Source: Bacillota bacterium
GTDB lineage: Bacteria > Bacillota > Clostridia > Peptostreptococcales > Anaerovoracaceae
Assembly (NCBI GenBank): GCA_016302925.1
Contig: JAEDMR010000021.1
Coordinates: 1 to 16,697 of the forward strand
Reading direction: 5' to 3'
Length of the DNA: 16,697 nucleotides
The translations under genes were made by a program, and so were the position numbers. Position 1 is the stretch's first letter; each line of letters opens with the position of its first letter. Shown piece after piece: positions 15,204-16,697 of the stretch. The notes beneath the pieces were generated by a model. The model ran no database searches. It was given only the letters and a program-made list of their open reading frames with translations, and had not been told where the DNA came from.

Positions 15204-15257
15204 AAAATGAAACCCGAAAACCCTTGCAAATCAATGGCCTTCGGGTTTCTTCATTTT
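15204..15257 (+). terminator. Terminator-like hairpin after the second GMP synthase, candidate attachment region
   Basis: AAAATGAA (15204-15211) plus ACCCGAA (15212-15218) pair with TTCGGGT (15240-15246) and TTCATTTT (15250-15257), leaving a 3-nt bulge. The 21-nt loop is 15219-15239. It is a long stem with A-rich and T-rich outer arms, so it could terminate in both directions. It sits exactly at the boundary between the GMP synthase gene and the AT-rich integrase region, which makes it or the adjoining gene end a candidate attachment site. Confidence 0.6.
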
Positions 15258-15267
15258 GTGTTGGATA

Positions 15268-15296
15268 TTGACTTTGCGGAACTTCTGCGGTATCAT
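15268..15296 (+). promoter_or_regulatory. Promoter of the integrase gene
   Basis: TTGACT (15268-15273), 17-nt spacer, TATCAT (15291-15296). Copies of TTTGCGGAAC begin at the last base of the -35 box (15273-15282) and just past the -10 box (15307-15316), placed as if to bind a regulator of this promoter. Confidence 0.6.
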
Positions 15297-15316
15297 TGGG
15301 GTATGATTTGCGGAAC
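15273..15316 (+). repeat. Direct repeats flanking the integrase -10 box
   Basis: TTTGCGGAAC occurs at 15273-15282 and 15307-15316, exactly 34 nt apart, with a partial TTCTGCGG between them. GACTT before the first and AAGTC after the second add an outer inverted pair. Possible roles are an operator for integrase control or arm-type integrase sites. Confidence 0.55.
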
Positions 15317-15345
15317 AAGTCAAAGAAGTTAAGGGGGCGTATCCA

Positions 15346-16560
15346 ATGAAATACACAACATACAATGTTCAGCAGTTAGTTCGTGAAGGACGCAAGGGGA
15401 AACCTTGGCAAGCAAGAGCGAAATACAAAGATGCCAATGGCAAATGGAAAGAAGTAAGTAAGATGTTGCCAGAAGCAAAAGGCAAAAAAGAAGCAATGCG
15501 AATGGCAAAAGAATGGTTTGAAAAGCTTAATGCCGAAGCGGATTTAATGCCTAATGCAGGAAAGGCAAAGACAGTAGATGAAATTTACAAGGAATATCTA
15601 CAACACCAAGTATCAACAGGCGAAATAGAAAGAAGCACTTATAGCAATAGCTTGTATTCTTACAACAAGTATATTAAGCCTTATTTGGGTGATTATGTCT
15701 TTGCGACAGTAGATAAGACAGTGCTTAGTGGATGGCTTACAAAGTTATATCAAGCGGGTTTGTCACAGAATACAATACACACAACCTATGCACGATTGAA
15801 GAAAGTCTATAATTACTTCTACAACAATGGAGAACTCTTAAAAGACCCGTTCAAAGGCGTTAAGATGCCTAAAAAGGGAGAGGCAAAGGTTACACACTTA
15901 AACAATGAGCAAATGGATAATGTATTATCCGCTGTCTATTTAGATTTTGAGCCGCAAGACCCTATGTATGTAGGAATACTATTAGCTTTCTATGCGGGTT
16001 TAAGGCGTGGTGAGATTTGCGGGTTAAGATGGAACGATATTGACTTTTATAAGCATACAATAACAGTTAGGTCTGCTGTTGGCGTAAGTAGTGGTAAGGA
16101 TGGGGATTATACTAAAAATCCTAAGAATAGAAGTTCTAATAGAACATTCCCTATGTTGCCTCAGTTAGAAGAAGCATTGAAGCAAAGGAAGGTTATACTT
16201 AACCCGCTCGATAGTTGGTATGTAATTGGTGAAGAAGAACAGTTTATGCGACCTCAGCAATATAACCGCTTGTTTAGCGAGTTTGTAGAAAGAAATAGCT
16301 TAGTTGATGCCTATGGTAAAAAGATTATACCGCACGGACTAAGACATAACTTTGCTACTGTTGGTATTCGTGCGGGAATGGATATTGCAAGTTTAGCACT
16401 TATGATGGGACACGCAAGCAGAGCAATGACCTTAGATACTTATGGTGATGCAAATGCAGATGCACTTACTCTTGCAAGTGTTAAGCTGAAAGATACATTC
16501 AATGATAATACTGATTACTTTAAGCTTGAAGAAGAACAAGAGGACACGGAAGAAGAATAA
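15346..16560 (+). CDS. int: Tyrosine site-specific recombinase (integrase)
   Basis: A 404-residue integrase that would catalyse excision and insertion of the element. The N-terminal part (1-70) has an arm-binding, AP2-like domain with WQARAKYKDANGKWKE. A SAM-like core-binding domain spans about 75-175. The catalytic domain follows with Arg220 (AGLRRGE), a likely Lys260 (NPKNRSS), His330 and Arg333 (HGLRHNFAT), His356 (GHAS) and the nucleophile Tyr366 (LDTYGD). All key residues are present, so it appears functional. The C-terminus is strongly acidic (EEEQEDTEEE). ATG 15346 follows AAGGGGG by about 10 nt. Overall it resembles Tn916/phage-type integrases of Gram-positive bacteria. Its AT-rich codon use differs from the chromosomal genes upstream. 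Confidence 0.95.
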   Translation: MKYTTYNVQQLVREGRKGKPWQARAKYKDANGKWKEVSKMLPEAKGKKEAMRMAKEWFEKLNAEADLMPNAGKAKTVDEIYKEYLQHQVSTGEIERSTYSNSLYSYNKYIKPYLGDYVFATVDKTVLSGWLTKLYQAGLSQNTIHTTYARLKKVYNYFYNNGELLKDPFKGVKMPKKGEAKVTHLNNEQMDNVLSAVYLDFEPQDPMYVGILLAFYAGLRRGEICGLRWNDIDFYKHTITVRSAVGVSSGKDGDYTKNPKNRSSNRTFPMLPQLEEALKQRKVILNPLDSWYVIGEEEQFMRPQQYNRLFSEFVERNSLVDAYGKKIIPHGLRHNFATVGIRAGMDIASLALMMGHASRAMTLDTYGDANADALTLASVKLKDTFNDNTDYFKLEEEQEDTEEE

Positions 16561-16593
16561 GAACACATCCGCTCCCGCCGCAAATAATAGCAC

Positions 16594-16622
16594 TTGAAGT
16601 CTATGAGAAAATCCCTTATAAT
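16594..16622 (+). promoter_or_regulatory. Promoter for the gene downstream of the integrase
   Basis: TTGAAG (16594-16599), a 17-nt spacer and TATAAT (16617-16622) form a good consensus promoter 47 nt before the next start codon. Confidence 0.65.
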
Positions 16623-16668
16623 GAATGTAGGAACAATTAGACAAACTTGAATTTGTGGAGATGATAAG

Positions 16669-16697
16669 ATGGTCAATATAACTGATGTAAAACAGAT
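16669..16697 (+). CDS. First codons of a gene cut off by the window edge
   Basis: ATG 16669 follows GGAG (16657-16660) by 8 nt and a promoter just upstream. Only MVNITDVKQ is visible. The opening recalls SpoVG-like small proteins (often M-x-ITDV) but nine residues cannot support an assignment. Confidence 0.5.

Larger units (their letters stand above)
15184..16697 (+). mobile_element. Left end of an integrated element at a GMP synthase 3' end (partial)
   Basis: Directly after the GMP synthase stop codon the sequence becomes AT-richer with different codon choice (many AGT, TTA, AGA codons), and the first gene is an intact tyrosine integrase. The 3' end of guaA is a recognised insertion site of genomic islands with tyrosine integrases. 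The right end and the second attachment copy lie outside the window, so extent and type (integrative conjugative element, prophage or island) cannot be decided. Confidence 0.55.

Noticed and set aside
1..16697. CRISPR array, tRNA or rRNA genes
   Set aside because: No regularly spaced repeats with unique spacers and no cloverleaf or rRNA-like segments were seen on either strand.

Overview
The window looks like a stretch of chromosome from a low-to-mid GC Gram-positive anaerobe of the Bacillota, most likely class Clostridia. The grounds are strong AGGAGG-type ribosome binding sites, the GuaB and ATP-dependent PEP carboxykinase sequence types, a c-di-GMP-I riboswitch ahead of a secreted beta-helix protein, and Tn916-like tyrosine integrase architecture. 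I cannot name the genus from the sequence alone. All intact genes lie on the + strand.

Layout. (1) Positions 1-3110 hold the GMP branch of purine synthesis: the 3' part of guaB (IMP dehydrogenase), an intrinsic terminator, then full-length guaA (GMP synthase with glutaminase and ATP-pyrophosphatase domains). (2) Positions 3154-5575 are an accessory stretch: a small gene apparently broken by a one-base frameshift, a three-helix membrane protein closely coupled to a Cof-type HAD phosphatase, an unidentified 45-codon ORF, and a decayed radical SAM/SPASM gene that has lost two internal segments. (3) Positions 5576-5958 contain no gene but hold five copies of an AAAAGCGTATTTT-like element, a terminator and a consensus promoter. 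(4) Positions 5959-7575 encode a probable PD-(D/E)XK nuclease-like protein and a DnaQ-type exonuclease fused to a topoisomerase-type zinc ribbon. (5) pckA (7846-9450) has its own promoter, a structured leader and a strong terminator. (6) Positions 9451-9987 hold a consensus promoter, a class I c-di-GMP riboswitch and an intrinsic terminator. They control an 895-residue secreted surface protein with a right-handed beta-helix region and a C-terminal Fn3-like module. (7) An M20D amidohydrolase follows, then a second GMP synthase consisting only of the ATP-PPase and dimerisation part, with its own promoter. (8) From about 15185 the base composition becomes AT-richer. An intact tyrosine integrase starts 162 bp after the stop of the second GMP synthase, followed by the first codons of another gene. 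This looks like the edge of an integrated element sitting at the 3' end of a GMP synthase gene, which is a known type of island target.

How it fits together. guaB and guaA convert IMP to XMP to GMP. The stand-alone synthase at 14191 could make GMP from XMP only with free ammonia or with a glutaminase encoded elsewhere. pckA links oxaloacetate and PEP. The surface protein is the one gene with a visible second-messenger input. The points most worth a second look are the duplicated synthase with an integrase beside it, the c-di-GMP switch with a predicted antiterminator pairing that implies OFF control, the five-copy palindromic repeat cluster, and the doubly deleted radical SAM gene. I found no CRISPR array, tRNA or rRNA.
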